From Polaribacter sp. KT25b (GTDB taxonomy: Bacteria > Bacteroidota > Bacteroidia > Flavobacteriales > Flavobacteriaceae), in NCBI RefSeq assembly GCF_900105145.1, contig NZ_LT629752.1, positions 2,204,001-2,268,000 of the forward strand: 64,000 nucleotides of DNA, written 5' to 3'. Position 1 is the first letter of the stretch, and each line of letters begins with the position of its first letter. Both the position numbers and the translations under genes were made by a program. Below, piece by piece: positions 17,803 through 27,276 of the stretch. Under the pieces are notes generated by a model. The model saw only the letters and a program-made list of their open reading frames with translations, had not been told where the DNA came from and searched no databases.

Positions 17803-20553
17803 TTAAAACTTTTTTCTGGATCGTCCTCTACCACCTTTCTTAACTCCTTTTACATTTATTTTTTGACCTGCAAAAGTTCCAAATTTATATGTAAAGGTTA
17901 GCATAAAATATTGTTCTAAAATTTTATTTTCTACATCTTGAATATATGTTTCTGTTACAGATCTTCTATAACCATTATTTTTTCCAAGCATATCATAAGC
18001 AACCAAAGAAAGTGTTGCTTGATTATCCCATAATTCAACACCTAAACCTGCATTCCAAAAAATAGCATCTCCATCAAATTCGTCTCCAACTCTACTGTTA
18101 TAACGATATGAAACTCTATTAGAAAAGAATGCATTTTTAAGAAAAAACACATTAGTTTCTAAATCTAAGTTCTGCACAAAATAGCTATTATCATTAAATT
18201 CATCGGTATCATAAACGCTCTTATTTTTACTGTAACTATATGTTGTGCTTACATCAATCTTATTATCATATGCATATCTAAAAGAAAATGAAGGTCTTAA
18301 TACAGTTGTTTTTGCTGTAAATTTTACTTCATTTTGAATTGATAAACTATTTTTATAACTCGCATTAAAACGTACATTTAAATTAATGTTTGTTTTTCTA
18401 CTAAAATAAGATTTCGAAACAGCAAAATTTCCTGAGTATGAATAATCTCCATCTATATTACTATATGTTGTAAATCTATTTAAATCTACATCTGTAGTAG
18501 TAGAATTAATTATTTTATTTTTAACAAATTGAGCTTTCGCATTTCCAGAAATATTTATGTTATTATATGCTAAATTATTCTGATAAAGAAATCTTACATT
18601 ATGAATTACTCCTGGTTCTAAAAGTGGATTACCAACAACTACATGAGTAATATCACTAACATCTTCTACAGGTTGTAATTGACTTACTGATGGTAAATCT
18701 ACATTTTGATCATATTGCAAAGAAATGTTTTTATATCCATTTATATCCTTATAACGAATTCTTCCTGAATAGGTAAAATATTGAAAATCTGCCTTAAAAT
18801 CGCGAGCAGTTACCAACTCGTCTTCATAATTTCTATATGTATTTGTATAAGCACCTTCTACATCAAAACGAAATTCTTTATATTGATACCTTAATTTTAA
18901 CGCTGGTTTTAATGTAGTTGTAACGTATTTACTATCAGAACTTAATAGATCATTAAAATTATTATATTCTTCTGATGTTTTATCAAAATCGTAAATATAA
19001 TTTTCTGTTTTTTTAGAATTAATTGTTGCGTTGTATCTTGGCATCAACCTAAAATTAGTGAAAAGCTCTTTACTTAAAAAGGCATTAAAACTAATATTAC
19101 TATTATTACTGTCTGATGTAGTTACTTGATTTTGAACAATAGTTTCACCACTACTTGTAAGTATATTTTCTGAATACTTTTTACTATCTGATTCATCTTT
19201 ACTAAAATCTGTACCTAAATTTATATTAAAATAATCTGCTTTATTATTTAAAACAGAAGTTACACTAAAATCATTTTTAAATTCATTACTTAAAGATGTC
19301 GATTCGTTTTTTGAATTAAAATCGCTCACTAAATCACCATTATTATAATACGAATCTTTATCTACTATGGCACCAGATTCTTTACTAGAATTTTTAAAAT
19401 CCATTTTGTTTGATAGCCTAACTTTTTTAGTAGAAATATTCTTTTTTGGTTTTAAAATAAAGACTAAATCCGCACCTGCAGTATGACCTTCAGAATCTGT
19501 AAAACTACTATTCTTAGAATCTGTAATATAATTTAAATTAGGCAAAAAAGTTTCTTTATGACTTACCTGATCAAAATCTCTACTTTGAGCACTGTATCTA
19601 TAATTACCATTTATTCTGTTTTCGTTCCATTTTCCTTTTGTGTAATTTGCACCAATAAAATCTGACTCAATATACCCATTACTAGTATCTGTATCTGGCA
19701 AAGAATTAAAACCTTTTGATAAATTTATATTATTTGTACCAGCAATAAGACCTATTTGTTTTCCATCAATTAGTTTAAAAATATTTGCATTTGCTTGATA
19801 TTTTTCATCGGTTCCATATCCTAATTTTACATCACCAAAAGTAGCTCTGTTTTTTCCTTTTTTAATTGTAAAATTGATCTCTTTGGTTCCAGAATCAGAT
19901 TCCTCTCCTGTAAATTTTTGATTATCTGTTTTATAATCTGTAACCTGAACTTTATTAACAACATTACTTGGCAAGTTTTTTAAAGCGATATCTCCTTTTT
20001 GTTCACCAAAAAACTTCATTCCATCAACATTTATAGCAGAAACTTCTATGCCATTTACGGTTATAACACCATCTAAGTCTATATCTACACCAGGTAATTT
20101 TTTTAATAAATCTTCCACCTTATCATTAGGTAAAGTTTTAAAACTATCGGCATTATATTCTACTGTATCCTTTTTTATTAATACAGGAGGCGCACGTGAA
20201 ATGATAGTTATAACATCCAATTCTTCTATTTGATTACTTAATATAATATCTCCCATATTTAATTCTCCTCCTTTGGGTACATCAATATTTTTTACGTAAG
20301 GTTTATAACCTAAATACGCGATATTAAAAATAATTTTTGTGTCGGTTCCTGCATTTACAGGTAAAGAAAATTCACCTTTTTTATTTGTAATACCATATGC
20401 AATAGGAATACTATCTTTTATACTTTGCAAATAAACAGTTGCTCCATTTAAAACATCAAAATATTGATCTTTTAGGACACCTTCTAAGGTAAATTTTTGA
20501 GAAAATAATGATATAGAAATAAATAACGAAAATAATAGTAATGCTCTTTTCAT
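17803..20553 (-). CDS. TonB-dependent-receptor-family outer membrane protein
   Basis: The start at 20553 gives signal peptide MKRALLLFSLFISISLFSQ; an upstream ATG at 20592 adds 13 residues before it and is less likely. Residues ~20-110 are a CarboxypepD_reg-like/CNA-type domain (GVLKDQYFDVLNGATVYLQ), ~130-235 a plug-like domain (LPNDKVEDLLKKLPGVDIDL, then GVITVNGIEVSAINVDGMKF), and the rest a long beta-barrel ending in a basic tail. This is the OMP_b-brl_3 type of Bacteroidota receptors. The ligand is unknown and no SusD partner is adjacent. It is divergent from the array recombinase. Confidence 0.85.
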   Translation of the reverse strand: MKRALLLFSLFISISLFSQKFTLEGVLKDQYFDVLNGATVYLQSIKDSIPIAYGITNKKGEFSLPVNAGTDTKIIFNIAYLGYKPYVKNIDVPKGGELNMGDIILSNQIEELDVITIISRAPPVLIKKDTVEYNADSFKTLPNDKVEDLLKKLPGVDIDLDGVITVNGIEVSAINVDGMKFFGEQKGDIALKNLPSNVVNKVQVTDYKTDNQKFTGEESDSGTKEINFTIKKGKNRATFGDVKLGYGTDEKYQANANIFKLIDGKQIGLIAGTNNINLSKGFNSLPDTDTSNGYIESDFIGANYTKGKWNENRINGNYRYSAQSRDFDQVSHKETFLPNLNYITDSKNSSFTDSEGHTAGADLVFILKPKKNISTKKVRLSNKMDFKNSSKESGAIVDKDSYYNNGDLVSDFNSKNESTSLSNEFKNDFSVTSVLNNKADYFNINLGTDFSKDESDSKKYSENILTSSGETIVQNQVTTSDSNNSNISFNAFLSKELFTNFRLMPRYNATINSKKTENYIYDFDKTSEEYNNFNDLLSSDSKYVTTTLKPALKLRYQYKEFRFDVEGAYTNTYRNYEDELVTARDFKADFQYFTYSGRIRYKDINGYKNISLQYDQNVDLPSVSQLQPVEDVSDITHVVVGNPLLEPGVIHNVRFLYQNNLAYNNINISGNAKAQFVKNKIINSTTTDVDLNRFTTYSNIDGDYSYSGNFAVSKSYFSRKTNINLNVRFNASYKNSLSIQNEVKFTAKTTVLRPSFSFRYAYDNKIDVSTTYSYSKNKSVYDTDEFNDNSYFVQNLDLETNVFFLKNAFFSNRVSYRYNSRVGDEFDGDAIFWNAGLGVELWDNQATLSLVAYDMLGKNNGYRRSVTETYIQDVENKILEQYFMLTFTYKFGTFAGQKINVKGVKKGGRGRSRKKF

Positions 20554-20699
20554 TTTCAGTTTGTGTTGATTAGTATTCGCTTTCTTTGACATAGAATACT
20601 TATTTATGGTTTAAATTAAAAATGTTAAATAATAGTTAATTTTTAACATTTCTTTAAGTAATTGCGTTATTAAGATAATTTTCATTAAATTTAAAAGCT

Positions 20700-21857
20700 A
20701 TGAAAAAAAATCCTACTATATTTTTAGAACAAGAGAATTATAAAAAAGTATCTCAACTGCTTGTAAAGTTCAAGTATAGTGATACTATAATTAATTTAAT
20801 GAGAAAAATTCCTGATGCCAGTTGGAATAAAACATTAAGATCTTGGCAAATAAAATACTCTAAAGAAAATTTAGATATAATTTTAAATACTTTTAAAAAT
20901 ATAACCACAATTGATGATAGTAAACTTCCAAAAAAAGTGCTTTTTAAAAGAGATTTAACAAATAATCAAAAAAAACTTTTAAATAATTTTTACTTATATC
21001 TAAAAGGAAAAAGATATAGCAAAAGTACTATACAAACCTACACTTTCTTTGTTGCTGATTTTGTTAGTTATTATACAAAAAGGTCTTTAGATGAATTAAC
21101 AAATAGAGATGTTGAACTCTTTATAGAAAAAGTTTTTATAGAACGAAATTATTCGATTAGTTCTCAAAGGCAGTTTGTTAGTGCATTAAAAATTTTCATA
21201 GCTTTTTATCCACATACAAAAATTAATGATTTAATTTTAGAGAGACCTAAAAAATCAAGAAAGCTTCCTAGTGTTTTATCACAAGAAGAAGTTTTAGAAA
21301 TTATTAGATGCACACAAAACCTAAAACACAGAGCTATTTTAACATTAATTTACTCTTGTGGACTAAGAATTAGTGAGTTAATTAATTTAAAATTAGTAGA
21401 TTTTCATATTGAAAGAAAACAATTAATTGTAAAAAATGGTAAAGGAAGAAAAGACAGATATATAAGTTTAGCTGATAGTTTTTTACCTTTATTATCTAAT
21501 TATTATCATTCATACAAACCAAAAAAATACTTTGTAGAAGGTCAAAATGATGGTAAATATAGTGCCGAAAGTGTAAGACAATTTTTAAGGAAAAGTTGCG
21601 CTAAAGCTAGAATAAAAAAAACTGTCACTCCGCATACGCTAAGGCATAGTTATGCGACCCATTTATTAGAAAACGGAGTTGACATTAGATATATTCAATC
21701 TTTATTAGGACACGCAAAACCAGAAACAACAATGATTTATACTCATGTAAAGCGAAAAGATTTAATGGAAATTCAAAATCCGTTAGATATTGCTTTGCAA
21801 AAACTAAATAAGATAAATAAAGACAAGGAAAATGTTTTATTATCCCGAAATATTTAA
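20700..21857 (+). CDS. Tyrosine recombinase, candidate cassette integrase, with N-terminal HARP-like module
   Basis: 385 residues. Residues ~6-66 (MRKIPDASWNKTLRSWQI) resemble a HARP-type DNA-binding module. Residues ~85-180 are the SAM-like core-binding domain and ~190-365 the catalytic domain with Arg223 (CGLRISEL), Lys248 (NGKGRKDR), His312 and Arg315 (PHTLRHSYATHLL), His338 (LLGHAK) and nucleophile Tyr347 (TMIYTHV). It ends NPLDIAL, like the SPLD ending of IntI and many Bacteroidota Xer-like enzymes. The IntI-specific extra segment before the HxxR box is absent. Its stop lies 33 bp before the first GTT core of the array, and it reads toward the cassettes. Cassette recombination is inferred. 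Confidence 0.85.
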   Translation: MKKNPTIFLEQENYKKVSQLLVKFKYSDTIINLMRKIPDASWNKTLRSWQIKYSKENLDIILNTFKNITTIDDSKLPKKVLFKRDLTNNQKKLLNNFYLYLKGKRYSKSTIQTYTFFVADFVSYYTKRSLDELTNRDVELFIEKVFIERNYSISSQRQFVSALKIFIAFYPHTKINDLILERPKKSRKLPSVLSQEEVLEIIRCTQNLKHRAILTLIYSCGLRISELINLKLVDFHIERKQLIVKNGKGRKDRYISLADSFLPLLSNYYHSYKPKKYFVEGQNDGKYSAESVRQFLRKSCAKARIKKTVTPHTLRHSYATHLLENGVDIRYIQSLLGHAKPETTMIYTHVKRKDLMEIQNPLDIALQKLNKINKDKENVLLSRNI

Positions 21858-21897
21858 CCAAAAAACAATATATTTGATTGCATATAACCCGTTGTGC
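21858..21897. other. attI-like primary recombination site
   Basis: Directly after the recombinase stop, CATATAACCCGTTGTGC (21881-21897) ends in the same core as the right half of attC sites (compare the end of attC19, TCATATTCTAACCCGTT). There is no matching left half or apical hairpin, as expected for an attI. Cassette 1 starts at GTT 21891. Confidence 0.6.
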
Positions 21898-21931
21898 ATA
21901 ATGCGAAAAACCAACGAAAACTAATAAAATT

Positions 21932-23146
21932 ATGACATCAGAAAGCTTCGAAAATCATAACATCTTTGACAGATTAAATTCGTTAAAAGAAATTTTAGAG
22001 AATGAAGAAAACAAAGAGAAAATTGATTTAGAAAAGCTCTCTTTTTTTCAAACAGTTTTCTCATACATTAATCAGCGAGTAAAATTAACAATTCCTGATT
22101 TAGTTCTACAAACGGAATTAGACTCTCTAAGTGCCGAATTAAATGCAGGTATTTCTAACATAAATAAATTTATAGGAAATAACAACCAAGGACATTTAAC
22201 AAATGCCACAAACAATTTTAATGCTGCAATAACTAAAATAAAAAATTTCCCTATTCCTGTTGCAAAAGCAGATTTTAATTTTTCCCGAAAAATTGCCGAA
22301 TTTGAAAAAACAGTTAAGAATAAATACAAATCTTTAGAAAAAGAAAAAGACGAGCTAAAAACTGAAATCACTAAGTTTAAGACTGATTTAACAACTAAAG
22401 AATCGGAAATTCAAAGATTACTAAAATTAATAGATGGAAAAGAAACAGAAATTCTAAATCTTAATTCCACTTTCCAAACCAGTTTTAATAATATAAAATC
22501 AGAACATAATCAAAATTTCGAAAACGATAAAAAAACTTATCGTGCGGAAATAGATAAATCAAAGGAAGTTTTTCGTAAAGAAATTGACGAATTAAAAAGC
22601 AGTATTGATACTGACACAACTGGTTTAGTAGAAAAATTAGAGACAAAACATTCAGAAGCAAAAAAATTGGTTAATCTTATCGGAAATGTTGGAGTTACTG
22701 GTAACTATCAAAATATAGCGAACAGTCATAAAGAAAGTGCTAATTTTTGGAGAGGATTTGCTATTGTATTTATGAGTATTTTTTCAGGTCTTTTAGTATG
22801 GACAATTATTGATTTAAGTTCATTAGGATTTGACTGGACAAAGTCTTTAATTAGGTTAGTTGCTGCTGCTGCTCTTTCTTATCCTGCGACTTATGCTGCA
22901 CGTGAGTCATCAAAACATAGAAAGTTAGAAACGATTAACAGAAATGCTGAATTAGAATTAGCCTCAATAAACCCTTTCATTGAAGGTCTTTCAGATGATA
23001 AAAAACAAATTATTAAAGAAAAATTAGTAGAAAAATATTTTGGCAATAGTAAGGACAATGACTTTTTAGACACAAAAGAATCTGAAGGTTTATCTATTCC
23101 TGCATTTGAAAAAATATTAAGTGCTATATCAAAACTGAAAGGATAA
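21932..23146 (+). CDS. Cassette 1: coiled-coil membrane protein
   Basis: A 404-residue protein. Residues ~100-250 are a long Lys/Glu-rich coiled coil; two hydrophobic segments follow (~275-315: FWRGFAIVFMSIFSGLLVW and LIRLVAAAALSYPATYAA), then a ~90-residue cytoplasmic tail. No recognised domain. The long coiled coil before a 2-TM hairpin resembles membrane-effector layouts of defence proteins, but that is only a resemblance. As cassette 1, next to the attI-like site, it should be the latest insertion if this works like an integron. Confidence 0.7.
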   Translation: MTSESFENHNIFDRLNSLKEILENEENKEKIDLEKLSFFQTVFSYINQRVKLTIPDLVLQTELDSLSAELNAGISNINKFIGNNNQGHLTNATNNFNAAITKIKNFPIPVAKADFNFSRKIAEFEKTVKNKYKSLEKEKDELKTEITKFKTDLTTKESEIQRLLKLIDGKETEILNLNSTFQTSFNNIKSEHNQNFENDKKTYRAEIDKSKEVFRKEIDELKSSIDTDTTGLVEKLETKHSEAKKLVNLIGNVGVTGNYQNIANSHKESANFWRGFAIVFMSIFSGLLVWTIIDLSSLGFDWTKSLIRLVAAAALSYPATYAARESSKHRKLETINRNAELELASINPFIEGLSDDKKQIIKEKLVEKYFGNSKDNDFLDTKESEGLSIPAFEKILSAISKLKG

Positions 23147-23153
23147 GCACTAT

Positions 23154-23287
23154 GCACAACACCGTATATAATTTATTGCTGGCTTATTGCCTACTTACGA
23201 AAGTCCTCGCGGACTTTCTTGGTCGGTAATTATTTACTAAATTAGTTGCTTAAACCACGCAACAAACCATATACAAACACGTTGTAA
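23154..23287 (+). repeat. attC1, class I
   Basis: Left core GCACAAC, right core GTTGTAA. Arms TATATAATTTATTGC / GCAACAAACCATATA pair with three A:C mismatches on top (T:G on bottom). Apex GAAAGTCC-TCGC-GGACTTTC. The left end TATGCACAAC is complementary to the start of cassette 1 (GTTGTGCATA). Confidence 0.88.
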
Positions 23288-23313
23288 GTAATGCCGAAAA
23301 ACCCAGAAACCGA

Positions 23314-24108
23314 ATGAATAAAACAATATTTGAAATTACCAAAATGGACTGTCCTTCAGAGGAAAATCTAATCCGAATGAAATTGGACGGAATTTCAAGT
23401 ATTGCGAATTTGGACTTTGATATTCCGAACCGAAAACTGACTGTTTTTCACAGCGGAGAATCTGACCAAATCGAAAAGTCCGTTATTGAACTAAATTTAG
23501 GCGGAAAAAAAATCTCAACGGAACAAACCGACCAAACGGAATTTAAAGAAAACGCAAACCAAAAAAAGCTACTTTGGTCTGTACTTGCAATCAATTTTGT
23601 CTTTTTCATTATCGAAATGACAACAGGAATTATCTCAAAATCAATGGGACTTGTTGCAGACAGTTTGGATATGCTTGCCGACAGTTTCGTGTACGGAATT
23701 AGTTTGTTTGCGGTTGGAGGAACTATAGTTAAGAAAAAGCGGATTGCAAAACTTGCTGGATATTTTCAAATAACACTTGCGATTATTGGATTTGTGGAAG
23801 TTTTAAGAAGGTTTTTTGGAGACGAGAAACTTCCCGATTTTTCGACAATGATTATCGTTTCGATTTTTGCACTTATCGCAAACGGAATTTGTCTTTATAT
23901 TTTGCAAAAGTCAAAAAGCAAAGAAGAGGCTCATATGAAAGCGAGTATGATTTTTACATCAAATGACGTGATTATCAATTTAGGAGTAATAATTGCTGGG
24001 ATTTTGGTAAACTGGTTGAGTTCGAGTAAACCTGATTTGATTATCGGAACAATCGTTTTTATTTTGGTAATTCAAGGAGCGTTTCGGATTTTGAAATTAA
24101 GTAAGTGA
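23314..24108 (+). CDS. Cassette 2: CDF-type cation transporter with N-terminal HMA-like domain
   Basis: 264 residues. Residues 1-70 resemble a heavy-metal-associated ferredoxin-like domain (FEITKMDCPSEENLIRMKL) with one Cys instead of CxxC. Residues ~85-260 are a cation diffusion facilitator membrane core with ~6 hydrophobic segments and the metal-site-like helix VADSLDMLADSFVYGISL. By family it should export a divalent metal (Zn, Cd, Co) in exchange for protons. Codon usage is less AT-rich than neighbouring cassettes, suggesting a different donor. A single-gene cassette with a plausible metal-resistance role. Confidence 0.75.
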   Translation: MNKTIFEITKMDCPSEENLIRMKLDGISSIANLDFDIPNRKLTVFHSGESDQIEKSVIELNLGGKKISTEQTDQTEFKENANQKKLLWSVLAINFVFFIIEMTTGIISKSMGLVADSLDMLADSFVYGISLFAVGGTIVKKKRIAKLAGYFQITLAIIGFVEVLRRFFGDEKLPDFSTMIIVSIFALIANGICLYILQKSKSKEEAHMKASMIFTSNDVIINLGVIIAGILVNWLSSSKPDLIIGTIVFILVIQGAFRILKLSK

Positions 24109-24124
24109 ATGAAAAAAGCACTAC

Positions 24125-24321
24125 TTACAACAATGTATATAAAACATAGCTATTACAGGCTTTCCGAGAGGTTTGTGTGTATTTGCCAAGAACGCCAAAT
24201 TTTTAAATTTGGCTTTTAGATAAATAAAGATAAAAAGTAAAATTTAAAAATTTGGCTCGTGCATAATCTGAAAAGTTAGCGTCTTTTTATACGCTACGTT
24301 TCATATACGAGACCGTTGGCA
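24125..24321 (+). repeat. attC2, class V, long variant (197 bp)
   Basis: Left core TTACAAC, right core GTTGGCA. Arms TATATAAAACATAGC / GCTACGTTTCATATA use AGC/GCT where most sites have TGC/GCA. The interior holds a perfect 20-bp palindrome GCCAAATTTTTAAATTTGGC (24194-24213) and part of it again at 24243-24256. It is ~63 bp longer than the other sites. Confidence 0.75.
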
Positions 24322-24340
24322 ATAATTAAAAAAAAAATCT

Positions 24341-25276
24341 ATGCCTGAAATTAACCTTATCAAATTAGAAGGAAAACCCTTTGAAAAACTAATTGACGTT
24401 ATTAGTAAAGGAATAGGAACCTTATACAAACCTAGAGCAATCAGAAAAGAGGCAGATTCTAAAGCCTATGAAATTGGAATTATTGAACAAGCTAAATCAA
24501 AAGCTCTTGCAGAAGGAAAAGTACTAGAAGCGGAAACGTATTTAAGAATTCAAGAAAGATTACTTTTTAACGAAACTGAAAGACAAAAGAGCATAGATAA
24601 TGTTGTTGAAATTGCTGCTGAACAGCTAAAAAATGAAGATAATATATCTGAAGAACCTGTAGATAAAGATTGGTCTAAAAGATTTTTTAATTTAGTCCAA
24701 GATACTACTGATGAGGAAATGCAGGCTTTGTGGGGAAGAATTCTTGCAGGAGAAACAAAAAAACCAAAATCCTATTCTAAACGAACTTTAGAAGTATTGA
24801 AAAACCTTTCTAAAGAAGAAGCTGAAATATTTACAAAATTTGCGGAATTAAAAATTAAAGTTAATGAATATACTGTAATTATAAATAATGACAAAGGAAA
24901 ATTTATAAAAGAAGAATTTGGCATTACGTTTAATGATTGTTTATTAATGGTTGAATTAGGTTTAATTTCAAGTGAAAACAGTTTTGTAATTAGTTTTGAA
25001 CCAACTAATAACAATGATAAAAATATTTATATTACTTATGGCAATAAAGGATTTAAAATAAAAAGAAAACAGAATTCACCAGAAAGAAATATCCAAGTAT
25101 TATCATTTACTAAAATTGGTTGTGAACTTTCTAAACTAATCCATCCAAAAGTTAATATGAATTATATAGAAAAAATTTGTTTAAGCTTCAAGCACGAAAA
25201 TACAGATATAGAATATGGTGACATATTAGAAAAGAACGAAAAAAAGTTTTTAATAAACATAAAAGAATATAACTAA
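24341..25276 (+). CDS. Cassette 3: DUF2806-like protein (identical to cassette 25)
   Basis: 311 residues. The N-terminal two thirds (LIDVISKGIGTLYKPRAIRK, then DKDWSKRFFNLVQDTTDEEM, QALWGRILAGE) fit the DUF2806 family, found in many defence and mobile contexts but without a known activity. The C-terminal third looks like a winged-helix or beta-rich sensor region. The gene and its whole cassette, 1096 bp from GTT to GTT, are repeated exactly as cassette 25 (55384-56479). This is the strongest sign that cassettes move as units in this array. Confidence 0.8.
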   Translation: MPEINLIKLEGKPFEKLIDVISKGIGTLYKPRAIRKEADSKAYEIGIIEQAKSKALAEGKVLEAETYLRIQERLLFNETERQKSIDNVVEIAAEQLKNEDNISEEPVDKDWSKRFFNLVQDTTDEEMQALWGRILAGETKKPKSYSKRTLEVLKNLSKEEAEIFTKFAELKIKVNEYTVIINNDKGKFIKEEFGITFNDCLLMVELGLISSENSFVISFEPTNNNDKNIYITYGNKGFKIKRKQNSPERNIQVLSFTKIGCELSKLIHPKVNMNYIEKICLSFKHENTDIEYGDILEKNEKKFLINIKEYN

Positions 25277-25283
25277 TAACTAT

Positions 25284-25417
25284 TGCCAACACCTTGTATA
25301 AAAAATTGCTTAATTTAGTTTAATTTAAAACTTGTTGCTTTTTTGTAAACTTCTGAATTTCCGCTGGAAATTCCTCGTTCACAAAATCGCAACTTTCCAT
25401 ACAAAACAACGTTGGGC
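25284..25417 (+). repeat. attC3, class II
   Basis: Left core TGCCAAC, right core GTTGGGC. Arms TTGTATAAAAAATTGC / GCAACTTTCCATACAA; apex GAATTTCC-GCT-GGAAATTC. Same sequence as attC25 up to the right GTT, after which the two differ. Confidence 0.88.
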
Positions 25418-25434
25418 TTCATTTAAGAAAAATC

Positions 25435-26073
25435 GTGAAATACAAGAAAATTAGAGGTTTAAAAAAGAAAGTAGCTAAAATCCAAAATTGGGTTGAAGAA
25501 TACTTGAAATTAGATATTGAACAATTATCTGAATATAAATATCATTACTCTAAAGTTTACGTTCAACCTTGGGACAATATAAGTCTGACTAATAGCCAAA
25601 TTCCAGAACCGAAAGGAAAAGCTAAAAATGAGATACTAAATGGTCTTGAAAAAATCTATGATAGTTGGAAAGTAGAATTAGATAAATCGGAGAAACCATA
25701 TTATTTAAAAATCTGGATTTACGAACCAAGAATCTCTAAATCTCAAGTAGTTTGCGCAATCGGAGACAGAATTGAATATTACGAAAACCTGTTTGAAAAA
25801 GTAAATTATAAACAAAATAACTCATCATTTACAAATAGTTTAAGTTCTGAATTTAAATGGGAATCTAAAATTGACGAAGTACAATATTGGAAAAGTGAAT
25901 TACTTTGGCCATCTGAACAGTATGAAAATATTGAAGAGTGTTATTCTGACAGAAAATTGTTGAAAAAATTGGAAAACGGAAATTATAGAAAAGAATTAAT
26001 TGATAATCCAAATGAAGAGAAAGACATAATTTACTTCCTGAAAAAAGGAAAAATTTGGGTTGGAGAAAAATAA
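25435..26073 (+). CDS. Cassette 4: hypothetical protein
   Basis: 212 residues from a GTG start 18 bp inside the cassette; no upstream ATG exists between the attC core and this codon. The protein is soluble, aromatic and charged (YYLKIWIYEPRISKSQVVCA; WKSELLWPSEQYENIEECY), with no signal peptide or recognised domain. It stands alone in its cassette with 9 bp between its stop and the left core of attC4, so it is likely the whole cargo. Confidence 0.65.
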   Translation: MKYKKIRGLKKKVAKIQNWVEEYLKLDIEQLSEYKYHYSKVYVQPWDNISLTNSQIPEPKGKAKNEILNGLEKIYDSWKVELDKSEKPYYLKIWIYEPRISKSQVVCAIGDRIEYYENLFEKVNYKQNNSSFTNSLSSEFKWESKIDEVQYWKSELLWPSEQYENIEECYSDRKLLKKLENGNYRKELIDNPNEEKDIIYFLKKGKIWVGEK

Positions 26074-26082
26074 AAAACGAAA

Positions 26083-26215
26083 GCCCAACACCATATATAA
26101 TTTATTGCTTTCTTTTTGCTTACTTGCGAAAATCCTCGCGGATTTTCTTGGTCAGTAATTATTTACTAAATTAGTTGCTTAACCACGCAACAAACCATAT
26201 ATAACAACGTTGGCG
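26083..26215 (+). repeat. attC4, class I
   Basis: Left core GCCCAAC, right core GTTGGCG. Arms ATATATAATTTATTGC / GCAACAAACCATATAT; apex GAAAATCC-TCGC-GGATTTTC. The end of cassette 4 pairs with its start with one extra base (extrahelical-base type). Confidence 0.88.
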
Positions 26216-26253
26216 GTAATTAAAACGAACGACATATAGAAAAAGTAAAGTCA

Positions 26254-27276
26254 ATGAATTACACCTTTAAAAATACTGAAATAAATAACAAGAAGGCTAC
26301 TGACTTTGAAACAAAATCTTTACTTTATTTAATTGGAAAGAGAAAGGATAGTAAAGAAGTTGAATATATTGCTTTTGACTGTTTTAATGATGTTAGTGGA
26401 ATTAATAAAAAATCAGATAAAATTTGGGATATTCAATCAAAAAATGAAAAAAACCTAAACCCAAAAAAGATTGGAAAATATTTTTTCACACTTTTTGACA
26501 ATTTCACTTCTTCATTTGATTTTAAAGAGTTTATTTTCTTTTGTCCAGTTTTAAAAACTGAATATAAAATTGATGCTAAACTAAATACTTATGGAATTGA
26601 AAATATTGCAGATAAAACGCTAACGAGGATTAAAAATGGTTTAAATCTAGAGGTAATAAGAGTAAAAGGAACTTCTATAAATTATGATAAAAAGCAAGAG
26701 GATTTTCTTAAAAAAGTAATAATTGTTGAGGATACAGAACTTGATAATGAATATATAAAAACAGTTACAAAGTTTAAGAAAACAGAAATTAAAACTGACG
26801 CATTTTATCAAAGTATTTTTCAAGATTTAAGAGATATTCAATCAAGTAAAAAGAATTCTTATATTGAAAACGAGATTATAACAAATATAAAAGATGTTTT
26901 AAAGTTCAACCGACACTTATTTTCGAAAGATGTAGAAACCTTAATAATAAGTAGAATAATCGGCTGTGAAGTATTCGAATACAAATCGATTCCATTCTAT
27001 TTTTATCCGTTAATAAATGCACTAGATGTGGAAGACGTAAAAGATACTGTCCAAGAATGTAATTCAAATTTATCAAGAGCTTTTTTTAACAAAAATAGTA
27101 ATCGTGAGTTTTGGAAAATATGCGAGGTAATAATTGAATTTATAGAATCAAACAACATTACAGACGTAGAACAAATATTTAAAACAATATTCAATAATTA
27201 TAAACCTAGAATATCTTATTTAACCCCAATAACTATTAAATATTTAATTGCTATTACAATCGAAGGAAAACAATGA
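26254..27276 (+). CDS. Cassette 5 gene 1: putative PD-(D/E)xK-like protein of a two-gene system
   Basis: 340 residues. Near the N-terminus, IAFDCFNDVSG followed by WDIQSKNEKN has the spacing of an acidic/Q-x-K nuclease core as in DUF4297/Cap4-type proteins, and SLLYLIGKRKDS fits the helix before it. The rest is predicted helical. The stop overlaps the ATG of the ATPase gene by 4 bp, so the two are translationally coupled. The pair looks like a nuclease-plus-SMC-like-ATPase defence system. Family membership needs a profile search. Confidence 0.5.
   Translation: MNYTFKNTEINNKKATDFETKSLLYLIGKRKDSKEVEYIAFDCFNDVSGINKKSDKIWDIQSKNEKNLNPKKIGKYFFTLFDNFTSSFDFKEFIFFCPVLKTEYKIDAKLNTYGIENIADKTLTRIKNGLNLEVIRVKGTSINYDKKQEDFLKKVIIVEDTELDNEYIKTVTKFKKTEIKTDAFYQSIFQDLRDIQSSKKNSYIENEIITNIKDVLKFNRHLFSKDVETLIISRIIGCEVFEYKSIPFYFYPLINALDVEDVKDTVQECNSNLSRAFFNKNSNREFWKICEVIIEFIESNNITDVEQIFKTIFNNYKPRISYLTPITIKYLIAITIEGKQ

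Noticed and set aside
20700..21857. Class 1-type IntI integrase
   Set aside because: Catalytic residues fit any tyrosine recombinase, the IntI-specific insertion is missing, and the closest features are those of the Xer-like/HARP family of Bacteroidota.
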